The notes below the pieces were generated by a model. The model did no database searches, was not told where the DNA came from, and saw nothing but the letters and a program-made list of their open reading frames with translations. From contig CM069880.1 of NCBI GenBank assembly GCA_036172665.1, forward strand, positions 3,722,501 through 3,786,500: a stretch of DNA of 64,000 nt. The letters run 5' to 3'. This stretch comes from Prosopocoilus inquinatus. Lineage: Eukaryota > Arthropoda > Insecta > Coleoptera > Lucanidae. Below, one piece after another: positions 54,529 through 64,000 of the stretch. Numbering within the stretch: position 1 is the stretch's first letter; every line of letters begins with the position of its first letter. A program made the position numbers and the translations under genes.

Positions 54529-55124
54529 GCGTTGTTCCTGTGATGTATCTAATCGATCCTTACTTATCTATCATGTTGTTTGACGTTACGATGGACTCCA
54601 GTAACTCTGATGTGAGATACGAAGTTCTCGGACTCAGCATTAGCTGGAAATAGTTCTGAACGAAACAACACGTATTATCGTTGTTCCTGTGATGTATTTA
54701 ATCGATCCTTACTCATCTATCATGTTATTTGACTTTACGATGGACTCCAGTAACTCTGATGTGAGATTCGAAGTTCTCGGACTCAGCAGGAGCTGGAAAT
54801 AGTTTTGAACGAGATAACACGTATTAGCGTTGTTCCTGTGATGTATCTAATCGATCCTTACTTATCTATCTTGTTATTTGACGTTACGATGCACTCCAGT
54901 AACTCTGATGTGAGATACGAAGTTCTCGGACGCAGCAGAAGCTGGAAATAGTTTTGAACGAAACAACACGTATTAGCGTCGTTCCTGTGATGTACCTAAT
55001 CGATCCTTACTTATCTATCATGTTATTTGACTTTACGATGGACTCCAGTAACTCTGATGTGAGATACGAAGTTCTCGGACTCAGCAGGAGCTGGAAATAG
55101 TTTTGAACGAAATAGCACGTATTA

Positions 55125-58100
55125 GCGTTGTTCCTGTGATGTATCTAATCGATCCTTAATTTTCTACTATGTTATTTGACGTTTCAACGTATTCCAGTAA
55201 CTCTGATGTGAGATACGAAGTTCTCGGACGCAGCAGAAGCTGGAAATAGTTTTGAACGAAACAACACGTATTAGCGTTGTTCCTGTTATGTATCTAATCG
55301 ATCCTTACTTATCTACTATGTTATTTGACGTTTCAACGGACCCCAGTAACTCTGATGTGAGATACGAAGTTCTCGGACTCAGCAATAGCTGGAAATAGTT
55401 TTGAATGAAATAACACGTATTAGCGTTGTTCCTGTGATGTATCTAATCGATCCTTACTTATCTATCATGTTATTTGAAGTTACGATGGACTCCAGTATCT
55501 CTGATGTGAGATACGAAATTCTCGGACGCAGCAGGAGCTGGAAATAGTTCTGAACGAAACAACACGTATTAGCGTTGTTCCTGTGATGTATCTAATCGAT
55601 CCTTACTTATCTATCATGTTATTTGACTTTACGATGGACTCCAGTAACTCTGATGTGAGATACGAAGTTCTCGGACTCAGCAGGAGCTGGAAATAGTTTT
55701 GAACGATATAACACGTATTAGCGTTGTTCCTGTGATGTATCTAATCGATCCTTACTTATCTATCTTGTTATTTGACGTTACGATACACTCCAGTAACTCT
55801 GATGTGAGATACGAAGTTCTCGGACGCAGCATTAGCTGGAAATAGTTTTGAACGAAATAACACGTATTAGCGTTGTTCCTGTGATGTATCTAATCGATCC
55901 TTACTTATCTATCATGTTATTTGACGTTACGATGCACTCCAGTAACTCTGATGTGAGATACGAAGTTCTCGGACGCAGCAGAAGCTGGAAATAGTTTTGA
56001 ACGAAACAACACGTATTAGCGTTGTTCCTGTGATGTACCTAATCGATCCTTACTTATCTACTATGTTATTTGACGTTTCAACGGACTCCAGTAACTCTGA
56101 TGTGAAATACGAAGTTCTCGGACTCAGCATTAGCTGGAAATAGTTTTGAACGAAATAACACGTATTAGCGTTGTTCCTGTGATGTATCTAATCGATCCTT
56201 ACTTATCTATCTTGTTATTTGACGTTACGATGGACTCCAGTAACTCTGATGTGACATACGAAGTTTTCGGACGCAGCAGAGGCTGGAAATAGTTTTGAAC
56301 GAAACAACACGTATTAGCGTTGTTCCTGTGATGTATCTAATCGATCCTTACTTATCTATCTTGTTATTTGACGTTACGATGGACTCCAGTAACTCTGATA
56401 TGAGATACGAAGTTCTCAGATGCAGCAGAAGCTGGAAATAGTTCTGAACGAAACAGCACGTATTAGCGTTGTTCCTGTGATGTATCTAATCGATCCTTAC
56501 TTATCTACTATGTTATTTGACGTTTCAACAGACTCCAGTAACTCTGATGTGATATACGAAGTTCTCGGACGCAGCAGAAGCTGGAAATAGTTTTGAACGA
56601 AACAACACGTATTAGCGTTGTTCCTGTGATGTATCTAATCGATCCTTATTTATCTACTATGTTATTTGACGTTTCAACGGACTCCAGTAACTCTGATGTG
56701 AGATACGAATTTCTCGGACTCAGCAATAGCTGGAAATAGTTCTGAAAGAAACAGCACGTATTAGCGTTGTTCCTGTGATGTATCTAATCGATCCTTACTT
56801 ATCTATCATGTTGTTTGACGTTACGATGGACACCAGTAACTCTAATGTGAGATACGAATTTCTCGGACTCAGCATTAGCTGGAAATAGTTTTGAACGAAA
56901 TAACACGTATTAGCGTTGTTCCTGTGATGTATCTAATCGATCCTTACTTATCTATCTTGTTATTTGACGTTACGATGGACTCCAGTAACTCTGATGTGAG
57001 ATACGAAGTTTTCGGACGCAGCAGAAGCTGGAAATAGTTTTGAACGAAACAACACGTATTAGCGTTGTTCCTGTGATGTATCTAATCGATCCTTACTTAT
57101 CTACTATGTTATTTGACTTTACGATGGACTCCAGTAACTTTGATGTGAAATACGAAGTTCTCAGACGCAGCAGAAGCTGGAAATAGTTCTGAACGAAACA
57201 GCACGTATTAGCGTTGTTCCTGTGATGTATCTAATCGATCCTTACTTATCTACTATGTTATTTGACGTTTCAACAGACTCCAGTAACTCTGATGTGATAT
57301 ACGAAGTGCTCGGACGCACCAGAAGCTAAAAATAGTTTTGAACGAAACAACACGTATTAGCGTTGTTCCTGTGATGTATCTAATCGATCCTTACTTATCT
57401 ATCTTGTTATTTGACTTTACGATGGACTCCAGTAACTCTGATGTGAGATACGAAGTTCTCGGACTCAGCAGGAGCTGGAAATAGTTTTGAACGAAATAAC
57501 ACGTATTAGCGTTGTTCCTGTGATGTATCTAGTCAATCCTTACTTATCTATCATGTTATTTGACGTTACGATGCACTCCAGTAACTCTGATGAGAGATAC
57601 GAAGTTCTCGGACGCAGCAGAGGCTGGAAATAGTTTTGAACGAAACAACACGTATTAGCGTTGTTCCTGTGATGTATCTAATCGATCCTTACTTATCTAT
57701 CATGTTATTTGACGTTACGATGCACTCCAGTAACTCTGATGTGAGATACGAAATTCTCGGACGCAGCAGAAGCTGGAAATAGTTTTGAACGAAACAACAC
57801 GTATTAGCGTTGTTCCTGTGATGTATCTAATCGATCCTTACTTATCTACTATGTTATTTGACGTTTCAACGGACTCCAGTAACTCTGTTGTGAAATACGA
57901 AGTTCTCGGACTCAGCATTAGCTGGAAATAGTTTTGAACGAAATAACACGTATTAGCGTTGTTCCTGTGATGTATCTAATCGATCCTTACTTATCTATCT
58001 TGTTATTTGACGTTACGATGCACTCCAGTAACTCTGATGTGAGATACGAAGTTCTCGGACGCAGCAGAAGCTGGAAATAGTTTTGAACGAAACAACACGT

Positions 58101-60337
58101 ATTAGCGTTGTTCCTGTGATGTATCTAATCGATCCTTACTTATCTACTATGTTATTTGACGTTTCAACGGACTCCAGTAACTCTGATGTGAAATACGAAG
58201 TTCTCGGACTCAGCATTAGCTGGAAATAGTTTTGAACGAAATAACACGTATTAGCGTTGTTCCTGTGATGTATCTAATCGATCCTTACTTATCTATCTTG
58301 TTATTTGACGTTACGATGGACTCCAGTAACTCTGATGTGAGATACGAAGTTTTCGGACGCAGCAGAGGCTGGAAATAGTTTTGAACGAAACAACACGTAT
58401 TAGCGTTGTTCCTGTGATGTATCTAATCGATCCTTACTTATCTACTATGTTATTTGACTTTACGATGGACTCCAGTAACTTTGATGTGAAATACGAAGTT
58501 CTCAGACGCAGCAGAAGCTGGAAATAGTTCTGAACGAAACAGCACGTATTAGCGTTGTTCCTGTGATGTATCTAATCGATCCTTACTTATCTGCTATGTT
58601 ATTTGACGTTTCAACAGACTCCAGTAACTCTGATGTGATATACGAAGTTCTCGGACACACCAGAAGCTGGAAATAGTTTTGAACGAAACAACACGTATTA
58701 GCGTTGTTCCGGTGATGTATCTAATCGATCCTTACTTATCTACTATGTTATTTGGCGTTTCAACGGACTCCAGTAACTCTGATGTGAGATACGAATTTCT
58801 AGGACTCAGCAATAGCTGTAAATAGTTTTGAACGAAATAACACGTATTAGCGTTGTTCCTGTTATGTATCTAATCGATCCTTACTTATCTATCATGTTGT
58901 TTGACGTTACGAAGGACACCAGTAACTCTGATGTGAGATACGAAGTTCTCGGACGCAGCAGGAGCTGGAAATAGTTCTGAACGAAACAACACGTATTAGC
59001 GTTTTTCCTGTGATGTATCTAATCGATCCTTACTTATCTACTATGTTATTTGACGTTTCAACGGACTCCAGTAACTCTGATGTGAGATACGAGGTTCTCG
59101 GACTCAGCAGGAGCTGGAAATAGTTTTGAACGAAATAACACGTATTAGCGTTGTTCCTGTGATGTATCTAGTCAATCCTTACTTATCTATCATGTTATTT
59201 GACGTTACGATGCACTCCAGTAACTCTGATGTGAGATACGAAGTTCTCGGACGCAGCAGAAGCTGGAAATAGTTTCGAACGGAACAACAATTATTAGCGT
59301 TGTTCCTGTGAAGTATCTAATCGATCCTTACTTATCTACTATGTTATTTGAAGTTTCAACGGACTCCAGTAACTCTAATGTGAGATACGAAGTTCTCGGA
59401 CTCAGCATTAGCTGGAAATAGTTTTGAACGAAATAACACGTATTAGCGTTGTTCCTGTGATGTATCTAATCGATCCTTACTTATCTATCTTGTTATTTGA
59501 CGTTACGATGGACTCCAGTAACTCTGATGTGAGATACGAAGTTTTCGGACGCAGCAGAAGCTGGAAATAGTTTTGAACGAAACAACACGTATTAGCGTTG
59601 TTCCTGTGATGTATCTAATCGATCCTTACTTATCTACTATGTTATTTGACTTTACGATGGACTCCAGTAACTGATGTGAGATACGAAGTTCTCGGACTCA
59701 GCAGGAGCTGGAAATAGTTTTGAACGAAATAACACGTATTAGCGTTGTTCCTGTGATGTATCTAATCGATCCTTACTTATCTATCATGTTGTTTGACGTT
59801 ACGATGGACTCCAGTAACTCTGATGTGAGATACGAAGTTCTCGGACTCAGCATTAGCTGGAAATAGTTCTGAACGAAACAACACGTATTATCGTTGTTCC
59901 TGTGATGTATTTAATCGATCCTTACTCATCTATCATGTTATTTGACTTTACGATGGACTCCAGTAACTCTGATGTGAGATTCGAAGTTCTCGGACTCAGC
60001 AGGAGCTGGAAATAGTTTTGAACGAGATAACACGTATTAGCGTTGTTCCTGTGATGTATCTAATCGATCCTTACTTATCTATCTTGTTATTTGACTTTAC
60101 GATGCACTCCAGTAACTCTGATGTGAGATACGAAGTTCTCGGACGCAGCAGAAGCTGGAAATAGTTTTGAACGAAACAACACGTATTAGCGTCGTTCCTG
60201 TGATGTACCTAATCGATCCTTACTTATCTATCATGTTATTTGACTTTACGATGGACTCCAGTAACTCTGATGTGAGATACGAAGTTCTCGGACTCAGCAG
60301 GAGCTGGAAATAGTTTTGAACGAAATAGCACGTATTA
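55125..60337 (+). repeat. B HOR unit without A cassette (35 monomers, 5213 bp)
   Basis: Starts with AATTTTCTACTATG/CAACGTATTCC and contains the B series in an order close to copies 1-4, ending with the nine-monomer tail from 58999 (GTTTTTCC variant of the TTATTCC monomer). It has the GGACTCCAG CT-deletion allele. Length is 35 x 149 - 2. The next unit starts at 60338 with CTTACTTTTCTACTATG. Confidence 0.85.
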
Positions 60338-61676
60338 GCGTTGTTCCTGTGATGTATCTAATCGATCCTTACTTTTCTACTATGTTATTTGACGTTTCAA
60401 CGTATTCCAGTAACTCTGATGTGAGATACGAAGTTCTCGGACGCAGCAGAAGCTGGAAATAGTTTTGAACGAAACAACACGTATTAGCGTTGTTCCTGTT
60501 ATGTATCTAATCGATCCTTACTTATCTACTATGTTATTTGACGTTTCAACGGACCCCAGTAACTCTGATGTGAGATACGAAGTTCTCGGACTCAGCAATA
60601 GCTGGAAATAGTTTTGAATGAAATAACACGTATTAGCGTTGTTCCTGTAATGTATCTAATCGATCCTTACTTATCTATCATGTTATTTGAAGTTACGATG
60701 GACTCCAGTATCTCTGATGTGAGATACGAAGTTCTCGGACGCAGCAGGAGCTGGAAATAGTTCTGAACGAAACAACACGTATTAGCGTTGTTCCTGTGAT
60801 GTATCTAATCGATCCTTACTTATCTATCATATTATTTGACTTTACGATGGACTCCAGTAACTCTGATGTGAGATACGAAGTTCTCGGACTCAGCAGGAGC
60901 TGGAAATAGTTTTGAACGATATAACACGTATTAGCGTTGTTCCTGTGATGTATCTAATCGATCCTTACTTATCTATCTTGTTATTTGACGTTACGATACA
61001 CTCCAGTAACTCTGATGTGAGATACGAAGTTCTCGGACGCAGCAGAAGCTGGAAATTGTTTTGAACAACAACACGTATTAGCGTCGTTCCTGTGATGTAT
61101 CAAATCGATCCTTACTTATCTATAATGTTATTTGACTTTACGATGGACTCCAGTAACTCTGATGTGATATACGAGGTTCTCGGACTCAGCAGGAGCTGGA
61201 AATAGTTTTGAACGAAATAATACGTACTAGCGTTGTTCCTGTGATGTATCTAGTCAATCCTTACTTATCTATCATGTTATTTGACGTTACGATGCACTCC
61301 AGTAACTCTGATGTGAGATACGAAGTTCTCGGACGCAGCAGGACCTGGAAATAGTTCTGAACGAAACAACACGTATTAGCGTTATTCCTGTGATGTATCT
61401 AATCGATCCTTACTTATCTACTATGTTATTTGACGTTTCAACGGACTCCAGTATCTCTGATATGAGATACGAGGTTCTCGGACTCAGCAGGAGTTGGAAA
61501 TAGTTTTGAACGAAATAACACGTATTAGCGTTGTTCCTGTGATGTATCTAGTCAATCCTTACTTATCTATCACGTTGTTTGACGTTACGATGGACACCAG
61601 TAACTCTGATGTGAGATACGAAGTTCTCGGACGCAGCAGGACCTGGAAATAGTTCTGAACGAAACAACACGTATTA

Positions 61677-61691
61677 GCGTTATTCGTATTA
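61677..61691 (+). repeat. 15-bp insertion by local duplication
   Basis: GCGTTATTCGTATTA precedes an intact GCGTTGTTCC anchor. The inserted bases repeat the end of the linker (CGTATTA) and the anchor start, so this looks like a short slippage or partial re-copy at the monomer boundary. Confidence 0.85.
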
Positions 61692-62138
61692 GCGTTGTTC
61701 CTGTGATGTATCTAATCGATCCTTACTTATCTACTATGTTATTTGACGTTTCAACGGAATCCAGTAACTCTGATGTGAGATACGAGGTTCTCGGACTCAG
61801 CAGGAGCTGGAAATAGTTTTGAACGAAATAACACGTATTAGCGTTGTTCCTGTGATGTATCTAGTCAATCCTTACTTATCTATCATGTTATTTGACGTTA
61901 CGATGCACTCCAGTAACTCTGATGTGAGATACGAAGTTCTCGGACGCAGCAGAAGCTGGAAATAGTTTCGAACGAAACAACAATTATTAGCGTTGTTCCT
62001 GTGATGTATCTAATCGATCCTTACATATCTACTATGTTATTTGAAGTTTCAACGGACTCCAGTAACTCAAATGTGAGATACGAAGTTCTCGGACTCAGCA
62101 TTAGCTGGAAATAGTTTTGAACGAAATAACACGTATTA

Positions 62139-62224
62139 GCGTTGTTCCTGTGATGTATCAAATCGATGCTTACTTATCAACTATGTTATTTGACTTTACG
62201 ACGGACTCGTAATAACACGTATTA
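62139..62224 (+). repeat. 86-bp truncated monomer
   Basis: GACTTTACGACGGACTC joins straight to GTAATAACACG, a 63-bp loss. The joined linker state CGTAATAACACG is otherwise seen only at about 63251, and the monomers after both sites correspond (62225 and 63268). The right-hand partner of the junction was therefore a monomer like 63119-63267. Confidence 0.87.
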
Positions 62225-62820
62225 GCGTTGTTCCTGTGATGTATCTAATCGATCCTTACTTATCTATCATGTTGTTTGACGTTACGATGGACTCCAGTAA
62301 CTCTGATGTGAGATACGAAGTTCTCGGACTCAGCATTAGCTGGAAATAGTTCTGAACGAAACAACACGTATTAGCGTTGTTCCTGTGATGTATCTAATCG
62401 ATCCTTACTCATCTATCATGTTATTTGAATTTACGATGGACTCCAGTAACTCTGATGTGAGATTCGAAGTTCTCGGACTCAGCAGGAGCTGGAAATAGTT
62501 TTGAACGAGATAACACGTATTAGCGTTGTTCCTGCGATGTATCTAATCGATCCTTACTTATCTATCTTGTTATTTGACGTTACGATGCACTCCAGTATCT
62601 CTGATGTGAGATACGAAGTTCTCGGACGCAGCAGAAGCTGGAAATAGTTTTGAACGAAACAACACGTATTAGCGTCGTTCCTGTGATGTACCTAATCGAT
62701 CCTTACTTATCTATCATGTTATTTGACTTTACGATGGACTCCAGTAACTCTGATGTGAGATACGAAGTTCTCGGACTCAGCAGGAGCTGGAAATAGTTTT
62801 GAACGAAATAGCACGTATTA

Positions 62821-63863
62821 GCGTTGTTCCTGTGATGTATCTAATCGATCCTTACTTTTCTACTATGTTATTTGACGTTTCAACGTATTCCAGTAACTCT
62901 GATGTGAGATACGAAGTTCTCGGACGCAGCAGAAGCTGGAAATAGTTTTGAACGAAACAACACGTATTAGCGTTGTTCCTGTTATGTATCTAATCGATCC
63001 TTACTTATCTACTATGTTATTTGACGTTTCAACGGACCCCAGTAACTCTGATGTGAGATACGAAGTTCTCGGACTCAGCAATAGCTGGAAATAGTTTTGA
63101 ATGAAATAACACGTATTAGCGTTGTTCCTGTGATGTATCTAATCGATCCTCACTTATCTATCATGTTATTTGAAGTTACGATGGACTCCAGTAACTCTGA
63201 TGTGAGATACGAAGTTCTCGGACTCAGCAGGAGCTGGAAATAGTTTTGAACGTAATAACACGTATTAGCGTTGTTCCTGTGATGTATCTAATCGATCCTT
63301 ACTTATCTATCATGTTGTTTGACGTTACGATGGACTCCAGTAACTCTGATGTGAGATACGAAGTTCTCGGACTCAGCATTAGCTGGAAATAGTTCTGAAC
63401 GAAACAACACGTATTAGCGTTGTTCCTGTGATGTATCTAATCGATCCTTACTCATCTATCATGTTATTTGACTTTACGATGGACTCCAGTAACTCTGATG
63501 TGAGATTCGAAGTTCTCGGACTCAGCAGGAGCTGGAAATAGTTTTGAACGAGATAACACGTATTAGCGTTGTTCCTGCGATGTATCTAATCGATCCTTAC
63601 TTATCTATCTTGTTATTTGACGTTACGATGCACTCCAGTAACTCTGATGTGAGATACGAAGTTCTCGGACGCAGCAGAAGCTGGAAATAGTTTTGAACGA
63701 AACAACACGTATTAGCGTCGTTCCTGTGATGTACCTAATCGATCCTTACTTATCTATCATGTTATTTGACTTTACGATGGACTCCAGTAACTCTGATGTG
63801 AGATACGAAGTTCTCGGACTCAGCAGGAGCTGGAAATAGTTTTGAACGAAATAGCACGTATTA
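62821..63863 (+). repeat. 7-monomer B unit (1043 bp)
   Basis: Starts with CTTACTTTTCTACTATG/CAACGTATTCC and ends with the GTCGTTCC/GTACC monomer plus TAGCACG linker. The next unit begins identically at 63864, exactly 7 x 149 bp later. It is a shortened HOR made of the first three and last four monomer types of the longer units. Confidence 0.85.
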
Positions 63864-64000
63864 GCGTTGTTCCTGTGATGTATCTAATCGATCCTTACTT
63901 TTCTACTATGTTATTTGACGTTTCAACGTATTCCAGTAACTCTGATGTGAGATACGAAGTTCTCGGACGCAGCAGAAGCTGGAAATAGTTTTGAACGAAA
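63864..64000 (+). repeat. Partial monomer at right window edge
   Basis: The first 137 bp of a TTTTCTACTATG/CAACGTATTCC monomer. The array is cut by the window edge rather than ending here. Confidence 0.9.

Larger units (their letters stand above)
52934..55124 (+). repeat. Truncated B HOR unit (15 monomers, 2191 bp)
   Basis: Begins with AATTTTCTACTATG/CAACTTATTCC, then GTTATG/GGACCCC, GAAGTTACG/TATCTCTG and so on, matching 55125 onward at offset 2191 for ten monomers. At 54424 an out-of-register junction jumps to the end of the unit, omitting about 20 monomers, and the four last tail monomers follow. Length is 15 x 149 - 44. Confidence 0.85.
60338..62820 (+). repeat. Rearranged B unit (17 monomers, 2483 bp)
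   Basis: The most irregular part of the window. It contains a 147-bp monomer (60934-61080, linker GAACAACAACACG), a 15-bp insertion at 61677-61691, and an 86-bp truncated monomer (62139-62224). Together these account for the length 17 x 149 - 50. The start repeats the 55125 series for five monomers and then diverges. Confidence 0.85.
1..64000 (+). repeat. 149-bp tandem satellite array spanning the whole window
   Basis: Anchor GCGTTGTTCC (or a one-base variant) recurs every 149 bp from 101 to 63864, always on the plus strand, giving about 429 complete monomers. No non-satellite sequence interrupts it. Each monomer carries the same landmarks in order: GCGTTGTTCC, ATCGATCC, CATGTTATTTG, GACTCCAGTAA, GATGTGAGATAC, TCGGAC(G/T)CAGC, GCTGGAAATAG, and a GAAACAACACG-like linker. 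G+C counted on one monomer is 59/149. Because 149 is not a multiple of 3, any reading frame shifts at each monomer, so the array cannot encode a repeat protein. Centromeric or pericentromeric heterochromatin is the most likely location by inference. The family and species are not recognised. Confidence 0.98.
27912..64000 (+). repeat. B-type satellite domain with 38-49-monomer HORs
   Basis: Apart from the embedded A-type cassettes, monomers carry the TTTTGAACGAAATAAC-like linker and CTCAGC or ACGCAGC tails with B centres. HOR copies are several times longer than in the A domain. Adjacent monomers within a copy differ by many substitutions, while corresponding monomers of different copies are nearly identical over kilobases. 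Homogenisation therefore acts on the long unit rather than on single monomers. Confidence 0.92.

Noticed and set aside
54402..54653. Possible small protein gene with a duplicated peptide
   Set aside because: It is pure satellite sequence made open by a deletion, with a non-ATG start and no upstream or downstream gene signals.
1..64000. CRISPR array or other prokaryotic direct-repeat system
   Set aside because: The repeats are contiguous 149-bp units with no unique spacers, no cas genes and no leader. The length and HOR structure fit eukaryotic satellite DNA.
1..64000. Plasmid or phage iteron-type origin
   Set aside because: No replication gene or AT-rich unwinding region is present, and hundreds of long monomers are far beyond any iteron array.
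1..64000. Embedded transposable elements, tRNA, rRNA or microsatellites
   Set aside because: Reading the anchors end to end leaves no unexplained interval longer than the 15-bp insertion at 61677. No terminal repeats, target-site duplications, poly-A tails or simple-sequence runs were seen.
1..64000. A novel multi-gene biological system
   Set aside because: No coding potential exists anywhere in the window on either strand. The notable content is the satellite and its HOR history.

Overview
The whole 64 kb window is one uninterrupted tandem satellite-DNA array. I see no credible protein gene, RNA gene, transposon or unique spacer in it. The unit is a 149-bp monomer of about 40% G+C, always in the same orientation. 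Taking GCGTTGTTCC as phase zero, the first anchor is at 101 and the last at 63864. I count about 429 complete monomers between them, plus a partial monomer at each end, so the array continues beyond both sides. This points to a eukaryotic genome, from a centromeric, pericentromeric or other heterochromatic block. The monomer is close to nucleosome-core size and CpG is not depleted (about 8 CpG per 149 bp against roughly 5.8 expected). That argues against heavy germline CpG methylation and fits an invertebrate better than a vertebrate. I do not recognise the satellite family or the species.

Two monomer superfamilies meet near 27.9 kb. The left part (1-27911) is A-type: TTTTAAACGAAAC linker, GTTTGGATGG or GTTTCGATGG centre, ACGCAGC. 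It is built from variable higher-order repeat (HOR) units, marked by a 146-bp monomer with a 3-bp deletion that recurs every 5 to 15 monomers, with one gap of 36. Inside it are two clear tandem segmental duplications: 9 monomers (7536-8876 / 8877-10217) and 19 monomers (16923-19747 / 19748-22572).

The right part (27912-64000) is B-type: TTTTGAACGAAATAAC linker, GTTACGATGG, CTTTACGATGG or GTTTCAACGG centre, CTCAGCAGGAGC or CTCAGCATTAGC. It forms very long HORs of about 38-49 monomers (5.7-7.3 kb). Copies start at 27316, 33870, 39977 and 47274, and each opens with a 596-bp cassette of four A-type monomers. From 52934 the cassette is replaced by a private B-type monomer and the HOR copies become shorter and more rearranged. 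The last 4 kb holds out-of-register junctions, a 15-bp insertion and two truncated monomers.

There is no gene network to describe. The biology readable here is repeat evolution: unequal exchange, chimeric HORs, local monomer homogenisation and spread of a cassette from one superfamily into the other. Monomer counts, lengths and offsets were worked out by hand from anchor positions. Percent identities over kilobases were not computed.
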